From Candidatus Eiseniibacteriota bacterium (lineage in GTDB: Bacteria > Eisenbacteria > RBG-16-71-46 > JAFGJU01): a stretch of DNA of 47,241 bases. The notes below the pieces were generated by a model. The model saw only the letters and a program-made list of their open reading frames with translations, was not told where the DNA came from and ran no database searches. Positions 8,386 through 16,557 of the stretch are shown one piece after another. The DNA is taken from positions 1,404,468 to 1,451,708 of the forward strand of contig CP070702.1 in assembly GCA_020349905.1 (NCBI GenBank), in the 5' to 3' direction. Position numbers and translations under genes: made by a program. Each line of letters begins with the position of its first letter. Position 1 is the first letter of the stretch.

Positions 8386-8898
8386 CTATCTGCTAGCTTT
8401 CTTCGCTCTTCTGCGCTGCACACGAAACCGTCTGAGCTCTGCCAGCTCTTCCTCCACGTCTTCAGGACCTGCGGACGCTTGCGATTCGGATTCAAGGACT
8501 ATAGTGCGCAGGTTCTCAGACATGGTTGAAAGCATGTGCTTCCTTGCTTCCCCCAGCGACGCAGCCAGCATGGATAGAGCATTGAAGAGAGTGGGAATCT
8601 CCTCAGGTGTGCAACTGCTTGTTCTGAGTGCGTGAAGGGTCAGCGTAAGGTAGGTGTCGGCGGTGCCGAAAAACTCCAGGTTTCCCGAGAACTCTTCCGG
8701 CAGACTCCCGGGATCCACTTCGGCGATGTCCATACCTCTTATGAAACGCAGATTACATGACTTGAGCTCGACGATTCTTTCCTGTGCCCACTGAAGGATC
8801 TCTTCACTGGGAACACCCTCTGCAGAGAGTTCGACAGCCGGCCAGATGTCCGCGAGTTGAACCGATTGAAACGCGGATTCTGTTTTTCTCGTCTCCAA
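8386..8898 (-). CDS. Uncharacterised helical protein
   Basis: A 170-residue soluble protein that I do not recognise. It lacks a signal peptide or membrane segments, is predicted mostly helical (PEEIPTLFNALSMLAASLGEARKHML), and ends in a strongly basic tail (RRFRVQRRRAKKASR) after an acidic run (PEDVEEELAELR). The frame stays open upstream to 9180, but that part reads like noise (Arg/Ser/Thr-rich). The TTG at 8898 is preceded by GGAGGAG 5-6 nt away and begins the structured part, so it is chosen. The basic tail could contact nucleic acid; this is speculation. It converges with the AraC-type gene. Confidence 0.65.
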   Translation of the reverse strand: METRKTESAFQSVQLADIWPAVELSAEGVPSEEILQWAQERIVELKSCNLRFIRGMDIAEVDPGSLPEEFSGNLEFFGTADTYLTLTLHALRTSSCTPEEIPTLFNALSMLAASLGEARKHMLSTMSENLRTIVLESESQASAGPEDVEEELAELRRFRVQRRRAKKASR

Positions 8899-9274
8899 TC
8901 TTCTCCTCCTCAGGGAGGGTCCGGTCGTGCTGCATAAGAGGTAAACCTTCTCAAACCGGATTTGCGGCGACCCGATCTGCATCAGCAGACAAACGACCGC
9001 CGTGCAGAAACGCGCGGCGGATGTCTCGGGGCAGGTCCTCGGGCTTGTCCAGCGCCCCCTCGCTCTCAGAATCCCGGCCCCGGGGCTGCAGAGTAGGAGC
9101 CTCCGAGGCAGGGATTCTGAAACGGAGGTTTGCTGGGACTGCGATGCAGTATTCTCCCACACAACCTGTTGTGGTGTCAATCACTTTTTGCATAAAGACG
9201 GCCCCAACAGATTGGGTCGTGTTCCGGGGGCATGTGGAGCACGATGCGGGGCGAAATCCTGGCCGAACTTGGAC
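8899..9274. other. Gene-free stretch with nested inverted repeats
   Basis: No convincing gene. CAGAATCCC (9067-9075) is mirrored by GGGATTCTG (9111-9119), and the palindrome GCCCCGGGGC (9077-9086) lies inside. Together they could fold into a branched structure. No promoter could be assigned with confidence. Confidence 0.35.
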
Positions 9275-10219
9275 CTAGTTGATGAGAGAGGAAGAGGGAG
9301 GCTCGAGCGATGCAGGTTTCTCGTAGTCGTGAGTGTTCATTCTGGACCGTGAGCGTATCTGCTTGAAAAATAAGGCCGTTGCGTCAACGAAGTACTCGCC
9401 TACAGTGTCTATCCAGACCCCTTCAGGAAGCCGCCCGCGCTCCTCTGTTGCCCTGAAGGAATGAAGCGTCCAAAGGACGCCGCCGAGAGACTTCACGGGC
9501 CCCAGGGATTCGAATTCTATTCTGGATATGACTTTTTCTTCCTCGTCCACCCACGCGCGGCCGCGCACGTTCCTGAGAAACCCCTCCATCTTTGAGTCGC
9601 TGCCCTTGTAGACGGCCCCCGCCTTGGGCCTGAAAGTGAGTATCGTGGAGGGTCTCCCGTTTACGTGTTCCTCTCCCGCAAAGGTCCATTCGAACATGGT
9701 CAGCAGTTCTTCGGAACTGAGCTCCAGCTTGCCCTCTTCCTTCTTACTCCGCTTCTCCTGTTCGGCTCTCCTCTTCTGTTTTTCCTTCTCAGACAGGGGC
9801 GTTCCGTCCACGGCAATCAGCACCTCGACGTCCGGCCCGTTCGGGACAGAGGTGACTTCAAAAAGCCTGGTCTCTGACTTCTTCGGAGAAAGGTCCTTAT
9901 CGAGCTGCTCGATGAAGACGGTCTTCAGATACTTGTAGCCTGTCAGCAGAGAATCCTGCCTCTTCATCGCGCTGACGGAGAGCTTGAGCACCTGGAGCGC
10001 GTCCACCGACTCGCTCGCTGCCAGCAGTGGTGGAGAAACACGTGCGGAATCGAGGACGCTGGGTTGAAGTCCGGGCGTCTGAGATAACTGCCACGAAGTC
10101 AGGGCGCACGCTCCCAGTGGCGCGGTACTCAGCAAGGCCAGAGCGTGCGACGCCGGTCGGGCGGCACCCGGCCAGGTCAGAAGAAGCAACGTCAACAGAA
10201 GCAGCATCGCGCGTCTCAT
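9275..10219 (-). CDS. Exported protein of unknown function
   Basis: A 314-residue protein with a classical signal peptide (MRRAMLLLLTLLLLTWPGAA). The mature part has an extended linker to about residue 70, then a region with LSVSAMKRQDSLLTGYKYLKT and a later RGRAWVDEEEKVISRIEFE. That arrangement resembles proteins of the LolA/outer-membrane lipoprotein-sorting fold, in which a beta-sheet half-barrel is assembled. A lysine/glutamate-rich insert (about 150-170, KQKRRAEQEKRSKKEEGK) interrupts it. It is probably periplasmic; the function is unknown. The ATG has GGAGAATAAGG directly upstream. It is divergent from the isochorismatase-type gene. Confidence 0.7.
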   Translation of the reverse strand: MRRAMLLLLTLLLLTWPGAARPASHALALLSTAPLGACALTSWQLSQTPGLQPSVLDSARVSPPLLAASESVDALQVLKLSVSAMKRQDSLLTGYKYLKTVFIEQLDKDLSPKKSETRLFEVTSVPNGPDVEVLIAVDGTPLSEKEKQKRRAEQEKRSKKEEGKLELSSEELLTMFEWTFAGEEHVNGRPSTILTFRPKAGAVYKGSDSKMEGFLRNVRGRAWVDEEEKVISRIEFESLGPVKSLGGVLWTLHSFRATEERGRLPEGVWIDTVGEYFVDATALFFKQIRSRSRMNTHDYEKPASLEPPSSSLIN

Positions 10220-10258
10220 CCTTATTCTCCATGCGGACTCCAGACTATCTTACACTCC

Positions 10259-10286
10259 TTGACTTTGGCTTTTCAAGGCCTAGAAT
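10259..10286 (+). promoter_or_regulatory. Sigma-70-type promoter for the isochorismatase-family gene
   Basis: TTGACT (10259-10264), a 16-bp spacer and TAGAAT (10281-10286) match -35 and -10 boxes at five of six positions each. The start would be near 10293, giving a leader of about 65 nt. Confidence 0.55.
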
Positions 10287-10357
10287 CCGTCCAAATCGTA
10301 GGACGACGAGTCCACCTGTCAATCGCACTAAGCTTGCCCCACGAAGGAGGAGGAGGC

Positions 10358-11011
10358 ATGCAGCCGTACGTAACGCATCAGAACCTGGCAGAGAAAACAG
10401 AAGAGTGGCTGAGGACGATTGAGGCGTTCAACGTGCACCGCCTGCGCCTGAAAACGAAGAAGGCCGCTCTGCTCGTCATTGACATGCAGGACTACTTCCT
10501 GGAAGAGGGCTCGCCAGCGTTCATCTGTGGCGGTGTGGCCGTCCTGCCCGGTCTCAAGCGACTGATTGCCGGGTTCCGGAAGGCGGGGAGGCCAGTAATT
10601 TACACGCGCCACGTTCACCACCCCGACGGTATCGATGCGGGGATAATGGAGTGGTGGTGGCAGGGGATGTGTGTGGAGGGGGCCCCGGAGAGCGAGATTC
10701 ATGCGTCGATCGCGCCGCTGAAGAGAGAAAAGGTGGTTCTAAAACACAGGTACTCGGCCTTTTTTGACACGGACCTCGAGACCGTGCTGCGGTGCTGCAA
10801 CATCGAGGACCTGGTCATAAGCGGCGTCATGACGAACATGTGCTGCGAGTCTACGACGCGAGACGCATACTTCAGAGACTACAGGACGTTCTTTCTCGCC
10901 GACGGAACGGGCACCATAAACGAAGAAATGCACGTGGCAACGCTGCTGAACGTGGCCTACGGGTTCTCGCGCGTCACGACGGTCAGGGAGATCGAGAGAG
11001 CTCTGGGTTGA
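10358..11011 (+). CDS. Isochorismatase-family cysteine hydrolase
   Basis: A 217-residue cytoplasmic hydrolase of the isochorismatase/nicotinamidase fold. The catalytic triad is visible: D42 in LVIDMQD, K129 in VLKHRYSAF, and C162 in SGVMTNMCCESTTRDA. A cis-peptide motif (SGVMT) precedes the Cys as usual. These enzymes hydrolyse an amide or vinyl-ether bond; nicotinamidase, ureidoacrylate or N-carbamoyl substrates are all possible, and the WWWQGMC insert (99-105) does not settle which. The frame is open upstream to 10145, but the ATG at 10358 follows a very strong GGAGGAGGAGG. It has its own promoter and a strong hairpin downstream. Confidence 0.88.
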   Translation: MQPYVTHQNLAEKTEEWLRTIEAFNVHRLRLKTKKAALLVIDMQDYFLEEGSPAFICGGVAVLPGLKRLIAGFRKAGRPVIYTRHVHHPDGIDAGIMEWWWQGMCVEGAPESEIHASIAPLKREKVVLKHRYSAFFDTDLETVLRCCNIEDLVISGVMTNMCCESTTRDAYFRDYRTFFLADGTGTINEEMHVATLLNVAYGFSRVTTVREIERALG

Positions 11012-11060
11012 TGGGGGAGCGGCCAGTTTCGCGTCGAAAGCCGCAGGCCTTACGAAGGTG

Positions 11061-11150
11061 TGAGGCCCGGCCGCCGAAGCGTGCGAAAGCCGAAGCCCGG
11101 CCAGAGCCGCAAGGAAGCGCGAAGCCCGTCCTGTAGAAACGCGAACGCTT
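11061..11150. repeat. Degenerate 30-bp direct repeat, about three units
   Basis: GAGGCCCGGCCGCCGAAGC (from 11062) and GAAGCCCGGCCAGAGCCGC (from 11092) are 30 bp apart, and a third start, GAAGCCCGTCC, lies at 11121. The third unit forms the left arm of the terminator hairpin. It is non-coding, in a gap between convergent genes. Confidence 0.5.
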
Positions 11151-11162
11151 CTACGGACGGGC
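11124..11162. terminator. Strong stem-loop between convergent genes
   Basis: GCCCGTCC (11124-11131), a bulged T, and GTAGAA (11133-11138) pair with TTCTAC (11149-11154) and GGACGGGC (11155-11162): 14 bp with one bulge and a 10-nt loop. It lies between the end of the isochorismatase-type gene (plus) and the PLD gene (minus). There is no clear U-tract, so it may act by RNA stabilisation or Rho-assisted termination. Confidence 0.6.
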
Positions 11163-11195
11163 CTCGGTTGCTCCGGGTCCTTTCTGAACGACGTT

Positions 11196-13715
11196 CTATT
11201 TCAGAAGCACGACTTTCTCCGACCTGGAATCTTGGCCAGTGTCGAGGTGCACGAAATAGACGCCGCCTCCGACCTCCCTACCGGAGGAGTCTCTTCCGTC
11301 CCACGGAACGCTGTGGAAACCGGGCAGCTCCTTGTTATTCTCCAGCAACGTCCTTACCAGGCGCCCGGCCACATCGTAGACCTTAAGAGACACGAAGGAA
11401 GTGGCCCCAAGGGTATACCTCACGTTCAGGCTGGGATTGAACGGGTTGGGGAAGGCCTCCAGTGAGATGCCCGGAGGAGGTGCCGCAGCCAGCTGCTCTC
11501 CGACCGAGACGAGAATGCCTCCGGTTCCGCCGGCCTCGTGATACCTCTCGGCGAACTCCTGCAGGTAGACGTTGGAAATTGTGGCATCGTAGATCAAGAG
11601 CGTGTTCTCGTCGTTCACCTGGTTTGCAGAATAGCTCCAGTTGTGGGAACCCGTTATCACTATGGGGTCCATAAGAGGCCGGCTGGAGTCGATGATCATG
11701 TACTTGTGGTGCAGCAGGTCGGACGAGGGCATCCCGTCCTGCCAGACGTCTGCCGCCGGTATCCACTGGTTATAGGAAGCGGGATCACCTGACATGGCAT
11801 ACCACTCGCTCCCCGACGTGATGGGTCCTATGTTGCTTCCCTCGAACACACCCCTCACCTGGAAGCCGGTGATGGAATCCCATTTCGACTTCATGGCGTT
11901 CGAGATGTTGTCGCTCGTAAAACTCAGGATGCAGAAATAGATGGTGGAATCGGCGGTCCCTACGGCTTCGATTATCTCGGGCTCGACCGCGTCCGAAGGA
12001 CTCATGTACTGCTCCATGGGGATTCCAGAGATGGTGAACTTGTGAGGAGTGTTGTTGGACTTCTTGCTTCCCATGCGGGCCTCGCTGGGATTGGGTGTGG
12101 CGGTATCCGAGCCCCACATCTCGTTGAACTCGATCTTGTAGGCGGAGGCGAGGCCGTGGTCCTGGATAGCTAGACAATTGTTTCCGTCGTTCTCGCCCGC
12201 TATGGAGGAGTTCCAGGAGCCCGTCCAGACCCAATCGTCGGTCTTGGAAGAGCCGGTCTGACAGTCGAAGACCGCGAACTTGTTGTGGTTAATGCCCCAG
12301 CCGGCGTCTGCGCCGTGGTTGCCACCGTAGGTGCTGGTAATCACGGGGATGGCGGCGTTGATGAGCCGCTGGACTTCGTAGCTCCCGGAGTTGTCGTCCT
12401 CTATGATGAAGCGAACCTGGACACCTCTGCCCTTGGCGGCGATAAGTGCGTCCGTAACTGTCGAGAGGCTGAAGCTATAGAAGTTGCAGTCGATGGAATA
12501 GGTGGCGGAGTTTATCCGGTCGATGAGCTTCTGCCTGACGTTCTGGTTTCCGAGGGCGTCGGTGCCCGTGCTGTAGCCCGTGTCCACGCTCTTGTTGAAG
12601 TAGACGTGGACTTCTCCCGGAACGTCGGAGATAGTGACGAACATGCGGTCGTTGCTGAATCTGGTTCCTTCTGCGTCCCTGGAATAGACCCTGTAATGAT
12701 AGACCGTGCCCGGCGTCAGCCCCGGCAGCGTGACAGCGTGGTCCGTGACGAGAGTCGTGCTGTCACCGACAGTCGTCCCGTAGGAGCTCGTCTCCCCGTA
12801 CTCAACCACGCTCGTTGAGGCCGTGTTAGTGGTCCAGTAGATGGTAACGGAGGTGGTCGTGATGTCGTCTTCCTCCGGGCCGCTTGTTATGATGGGGCCC
12901 AGACCCTGATAGACGATGTCCGAGGCGAACCGGGGGACGATCTCGTAGCCCGAGTGGTAGGGCAGGGAGGTGTCGTACTGTTTGAGAATCCCGATGACGT
13001 CGAAGTATCCCACGGGTTCGGGCGTTCCGTTGGCGCCAGAATCCTTGTCTATGTAAAGCGTGGTCGTGGCGGTCCCGTCGCTTATCTGTAGAGTGACGTT
13101 CGACGTCGAGGGGATGACCGGCCAGGCGCCGCTCACCAGCTCTACGCTGTTTATTCTGATGAGGCGGCTCTCGTTCGGCTCGGTGTTGTCCATCTGGTAC
13201 GTGGAATTCACCTGCGCGCACGTCAGGACCAGCGGGGCCGGAACGGGCCTTCCGGTGGCGTGAGTGGTGAGAGACACGACCGCGAAGCTGGAATCGATTT
13301 CAGTCAGTCCCTGGTACTGCGCAATGTAACCCGAAAAGGTCACGCTGTCTCCCAGCGCGAAGTGGAGTCCCTGGTTGAGCCCGCCGGATACATATATGTT
13401 CATGCCCGCTGTCTCGTCCTGGATGCACACGCTCGTGCTGTATGTATTCCAGACGCTGTCAGGGGAGGTCACAATACCAGAGACCGTTACAGGCGTTCCC
13501 TTGATGTAGATCGGGCCGGGTATGCCCATACCGTCGTTCTGATGCAGGTCGATTATGTTTACCGCTCCCGCGTTCGGAATCGCTGCGGCCTGGGGAAGAA
13601 AGAGGGCGGCAAAGAGAATAGTGAGCACCAGAAGCGGATTAAGGCCGCGACGCGAGTGCTTTCGGCGAGAGGCGACTTGAGTACGCTGCGTTCGATGAGG
13701 AGGAAACAGTCTCAT
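11196..13715 (-). CDS. Exported PLD-family protein with OB, fibronectin-III and FlgD-type sorting domains
   Basis: An 839-residue secreted protein. After a signal segment (about 26-45) comes an OB-fold-like region of the type found in extracellular nucleases (GIVTSPDSVWNTYSTSVCIQ), then a fibronectin-III/phosphatase-N-like domain (TTTSVTIYWTTNTAST, HYRVYS). Two phospholipase D half-sites follow, both with complete HxKxxxxD motifs: NHNKFAVFD (near nt 12270-12295) and HHKYMIID (near nt 11690-11715), each followed by a GSWN/GSHN element. The end (FPNPFNPSL, YDVAGRLVR, GVYFVHL, KVVLLK) is a FlgD-Ig sorting domain, implying surface attachment or type IX-like export. The likely role is extracellular nuclease or phosphodiesterase. 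The ATG at 13715 has AAGGAGT 5 nt upstream. Confidence 0.85.
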   Translation of the reverse strand: MRLFPPHRTQRTQVASRRKHSRRGLNPLLVLTILFAALFLPQAAAIPNAGAVNIIDLHQNDGMGIPGPIYIKGTPVTVSGIVTSPDSVWNTYSTSVCIQDETAGMNIYVSGGLNQGLHFALGDSVTFSGYIAQYQGLTEIDSSFAVVSLTTHATGRPVPAPLVLTCAQVNSTYQMDNTEPNESRLIRINSVELVSGAWPVIPSTSNVTLQISDGTATTTLYIDKDSGANGTPEPVGYFDVIGILKQYDTSLPYHSGYEIVPRFASDIVYQGLGPIITSGPEEDDITTTSVTIYWTTNTASTSVVEYGETSSYGTTVGDSTTLVTDHAVTLPGLTPGTVYHYRVYSRDAEGTRFSNDRMFVTISDVPGEVHVYFNKSVDTGYSTGTDALGNQNVRQKLIDRINSATYSIDCNFYSFSLSTVTDALIAAKGRGVQVRFIIEDDNSGSYEVQRLINAAIPVITSTYGGNHGADAGWGINHNKFAVFDCQTGSSKTDDWVWTGSWNSSIAGENDGNNCLAIQDHGLASAYKIEFNEMWGSDTATPNPSEARMGSKKSNNTPHKFTISGIPMEQYMSPSDAVEPEIIEAVGTADSTIYFCILSFTSDNISNAMKSKWDSITGFQVRGVFEGSNIGPITSGSEWYAMSGDPASYNQWIPAADVWQDGMPSSDLLHHKYMIIDSSRPLMDPIVITGSHNWSYSANQVNDENTLLIYDATISNVYLQEFAERYHEAGGTGGILVSVGEQLAAAPPPGISLEAFPNPFNPSLNVRYTLGATSFVSLKVYDVAGRLVRTLLENNKELPGFHSVPWDGRDSSGREVGGGVYFVHLDTGQDSRSEKVVLLK

Positions 13716-13803
13716 GATGTACTCCTTCACAAGTGAGCGTTTCAACCAGGATGAGTTGGTGGAGCATCCTCCGTCCGGTCCGAGAGGAACTCGACCCAGT
13801 GTG

Positions 13804-13832
13804 ATTATAGCACAAGACGGGGCGTAAGTGAA
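13804..13832 (-). promoter_or_regulatory. Extended -10 promoter for the PLD gene
   Basis: On the minus strand, TTCACT (13827-13832), a 17-bp spacer and a perfect TATAAT (13804-13809) preceded by TG form an extended -10 promoter. Its start near 13797 gives an 80-nt leader. Confidence 0.6.
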
Positions 13833-13876
13833 GAAGTTTAGGGCGGATGTCACCCGCCGGGGGAAACATTTTGGGC

Positions 13877-13905
13877 TTGAGCAGGCCGGGTGTTTGTCGT
13901 ATGAT
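13877..13905 (+). promoter_or_regulatory. Promoter of the sdh operon
   Basis: TTGAGC (13877-13882), a 17-bp spacer and TATGAT (13900-13905), with a start near 13912 and a leader of about 63 nt to sdhA. It is divergent from the PLD promoter, with the -35 boxes about 45 bp apart. Confidence 0.6.
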
Positions 13906-13974
13906 TGGATATTCGTTTTGGGTCATGCCTTTTTCGGCAACGAGCGACGAAACAGACTCCCACGGAGGCTCTAG

Positions 13975-15693
13975 ATGGCGGAAGTCGTCACACATGATTT
14001 GCTGATTCTTGGCTCCGGGCTGGCCGGCCTGCGCGCGGCGGTGGAGGCGTCTCGCGTGAGTGACGGGAAGCTCAACATAGGTCTCGTGTCGAAGGTACAG
14101 CTCATGCGCTCCCACTCCGTGTGTGCCGAGGGAGGCACGGCGGCCATGCTTCGTCCGGAGGAGGGCGATAGCTTCGAGCTCCACGCCTGGGACACGGTTA
14201 AGGGGAGCGATTTCCTTGCGGACCAGGACGTCGTGGAGCTCTTCGTCAAGGAGGCGCCGAGAGAAATCCTCCAGCTCGACCACTGGGGAATTCCCTGGAC
14301 GAGGCGGGAGGACGGAAGGATCGCACAGCGTCCGTTCGGAGGGCACAGTTACCCCCGTGCGGTCCTTGCAGTCGACAAGACCGGCTTCTTCGAGATGCAG
14401 ACCCTTTACGACACCCTTCTCAAATACGGCAACTTCAAGCGATACGATGAGTTCTTCGTCACCGCCATCATCGTGGAGGACGGCGAGTTCAAATGCATCA
14501 CCGGCTTCGACATGGGCACGGGCAGGTTCTGTGCCATGAGGGCCAAGGCGCTGAACATCGCCAGCGGCGGGGCAGGAACTCTGTTCGGTTTTACGACCTA
14601 CTCCCAGACAGTGACGGGCGACGGCCTGGCAATGGCGTACCGCGCTGGAATTCCACTGGAGGACATGGAGTTTCTGCAGTTTCATCCCACCGGTCTCGTG
14701 CCGTCGGGAATCCTCATTACCGAAGCCTGCAGAGGAGAGGGCGGATATCTTCTCAACAACAAGGGCGAGCGCTTCATGGACAAGTACGCCCCCGAGAAGA
14801 TGGAACTCGCCCCGAGAGACCTCATCTCGCGCTCCATGATAACCGAAATCGAGGCCGGGAGAGGGTTCAAGGGACCGTCCGGCATGGACTTCCTGCATCT
14901 CGACCTCACTCATCTCGGGGCCGACAAGATCAACGAGAGACTTCCCCTCATAAGGGAAGTGTGCATGGACTTCGTCGGGATAGACCCCGTCCACGTTGCG
15001 ATTCCCGTGAGGCCCGTGGCGCACTATTCCATGGGCGGAGTCTCCACGGACATAAGAGGGGCAACCGACGTCAAAGGCATCTGGGCGAGCGGCGAGGTCG
15101 CCTGCGTGAGTCTTCACGGGGCCAACAGGTTGGGCTCCAATTCCACCGCCGAGTGTCTTGTCTGGGGCAGGATTACCGGTGAGGAGACGGGGCGGCACGC
15201 AATGAAGACGGAGGCGATACCCAACGTGCCTGATGACAAGGTGGAGAATGAGAGGAAGAGAGTCTTCGACGACATCCTCAAGAGGGAGGGGCGCGAGAAC
15301 CCGTACGAGCTGAAGAGAGAGCTCCGCGAGCTCATGGACAAGCACGTCGGAGTGTTCAGAACGGGTGAAGGCCTGAAGACGGCCCTCTCTTCCATAGTGG
15401 AGCTCAAGAAGCGGTTCGCCCGGACGTACGTGAAGGACAAGAGCGCAAGCTACAACAGCAACCTGGTTCACGTCCTCGAACTCGAGAACCTCCTCGACCT
15501 GGCCGAGGTGATGGTGGCGGGGGGGCTCGCGCGCGAGGAGTCCAGGGGCGCACATGCGAGACGCGACTTTCCCAAGCGGAACGACGAAGACTGGCTCAAG
15601 CACACGTTTGCTTTCTGGACGCCCGAAGGGCCGAGATTTGAGTACGGAGAAGCGAACATCACTACCTGGAAGCCGGTGGAGAGAAAGTACTAA
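13975..15693 (+). CDS. sdhA: Succinate dehydrogenase / fumarate reductase flavoprotein subunit
   Basis: A 572-residue FAD subunit that oxidises succinate to fumarate on the inner face of the cytoplasmic membrane. It shows the dinucleotide motif LLILGSGLAGLRAA (9-22), the covalent-FAD His (H47 in MRSHSVCAEGG), the active-site Arg in TEACRGEGGYLLN, the substrate His in VRPVAHYSMGGV, and the HGANRLGSNS signature. Length is normal. The ATG follows CACGGAGG. It is the first gene of an A-C-D-B operon, 18 bp before sdhC, with its own promoter at 13877. Confidence 0.96.
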   Translation: MAEVVTHDLLILGSGLAGLRAAVEASRVSDGKLNIGLVSKVQLMRSHSVCAEGGTAAMLRPEEGDSFELHAWDTVKGSDFLADQDVVELFVKEAPREILQLDHWGIPWTRREDGRIAQRPFGGHSYPRAVLAVDKTGFFEMQTLYDTLLKYGNFKRYDEFFVTAIIVEDGEFKCITGFDMGTGRFCAMRAKALNIASGGAGTLFGFTTYSQTVTGDGLAMAYRAGIPLEDMEFLQFHPTGLVPSGILITEACRGEGGYLLNNKGERFMDKYAPEKMELAPRDLISRSMITEIEAGRGFKGPSGMDFLHLDLTHLGADKINERLPLIREVCMDFVGIDPVHVAIPVRPVAHYSMGGVSTDIRGATDVKGIWASGEVACVSLHGANRLGSNSTAECLVWGRITGEETGRHAMKTEAIPNVPDDKVENERKRVFDDILKREGRENPYELKRELRELMDKHVGVFRTGEGLKTALSSIVELKKRFARTYVKDKSASYNSNLVHVLELENLLDLAEVMVAGGLAREESRGAHARRDFPKRNDEDWLKHTFAFWTPEGPRFEYGEANITTWKPVERKY

Positions 15694-15711
15694 GAACTGT
15701 GGAGGGCAAAG

Positions 15712-16158
15712 ATGCCTGAGAGTGGGTTCAGAAGAAACCAGCTTGGTCTTGTGGGATGGCTTTCGGGCGGCAGATACGGCATCGAGAGATACGCGTTCAC
15801 CCTGCACCGCCTGACTGGCCTGGCCATACTGGCCTACTTCCTGCTCCACATTCTCGTCGGTTCATCCAGGATGCTGGGCGAGGAAACGTGGAACAGTGTG
15901 ATGGAGCGGCTGGATTCCCCCGTGTTCAGGTACGGCGAGTTTCTCGTATACCTGGCGTTCGCATTTCATGCCCTTAACGGGCTCAGGCTCGCGCTCACGG
16001 AGCTGGGTTTCTTTCTCGGAGCACCGCGCCAGCCCGTGTTTCCGTACACGTCATCTGTTCGCAGGCAGAGGCCACTATTTGTCCTGGTAATGATAGTGGC
16101 GGCCGTCGTAGTTGTGTTGGGCGGGTATGATTTCTTCTTCGCTCACCCGGTGAAATGA
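15712..16158 (+). CDS. sdhC: Succinate dehydrogenase cytochrome b subunit
   Basis: A 148-residue membrane anchor with three predicted transmembrane helices (starting near residues 34, 76 and 118). His residues in FTLHRLTGLAIL, YFLLHILVG and FAFHALNGLRLAL are placed as haem b ligands of the Sdh_cyt family. Together with SdhD it would bind haem and the quinone. The ATG follows GTGGAGGGCAAAG. It lies between sdhA and sdhD with short gaps. Confidence 0.9.
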   Translation: MPESGFRRNQLGLVGWLSGGRYGIERYAFTLHRLTGLAILAYFLLHILVGSSRMLGEETWNSVMERLDSPVFRYGEFLVYLAFAFHALNGLRLALTELGFFLGAPRQPVFPYTSSVRRQRPLFVLVMIVAAVVVVLGGYDFFFAHPVK

Positions 16159-16170
16159 ACAGGAGAAGTT

Positions 16171-16530
16171 ATGAGAACACGTGAGTCGACTCTCTGGACA
16201 TGGCACCTTTTGGCAGGAGCGGTCATACTCGTGCTATTGGGACTGCACATGTTCATCATGCATCTGAGCGGGCTCGGCGGGTCTGGGGAGGAGGACGTAC
16301 TCTCTTACTCGTCCGTCATGGAGAGAAGCAGAGCGCTCGCCTTCGTGATAGTGTACATCCTGCTCCTGGGAGTTGCGCTCTATCACGGACTGTACGGATT
16401 CAGGAAGATAGTCTTCGAGTTGACTCTTTCCGAAGGAGTCGAACGTGCGGTGACCGTTCTGATCGTCCTTCTGGGGCTTGCGCTTTTCGTGATAGGAAGC
16501 TACGCCACCATAACGGCCTACGCCATGTAA
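16171..16530 (+). CDS. sdhD: Succinate dehydrogenase membrane anchor subunit
   Basis: A 119-residue protein with three predicted helices: GAVILVLLGLHMFIMHL, then FVIVYILLLGVALYHG, then VLIVLLGLALFVIGSY. His residues in GLHMFIMHLSG and ALYHGLYGFRK are candidate haem or quinone-site residues. The position 12 bp after sdhC and 27 bp before the iron-sulfur subunit supports the call. The ATG follows AGGAGAAG. Confidence 0.88.
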   Translation: MRTRESTLWTWHLLAGAVILVLLGLHMFIMHLSGLGGSGEEDVLSYSSVMERSRALAFVIVYILLLGVALYHGLYGFRKIVFELTLSEGVERAVTVLIVLLGLALFVIGSYATITAYAM

Positions 16531-16557
16531 GAACGTTCCTTTCTCGAGGAGGAGTAG

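Noticed and set aside
13639-15849. Long minus-strand open frame (736 codons) opposite sdhA
   Set aside because: It is the mirror of the high-GC sdhA gene, has no recognisable family motif, and also crosses the sdh promoter; sdhA is certain.
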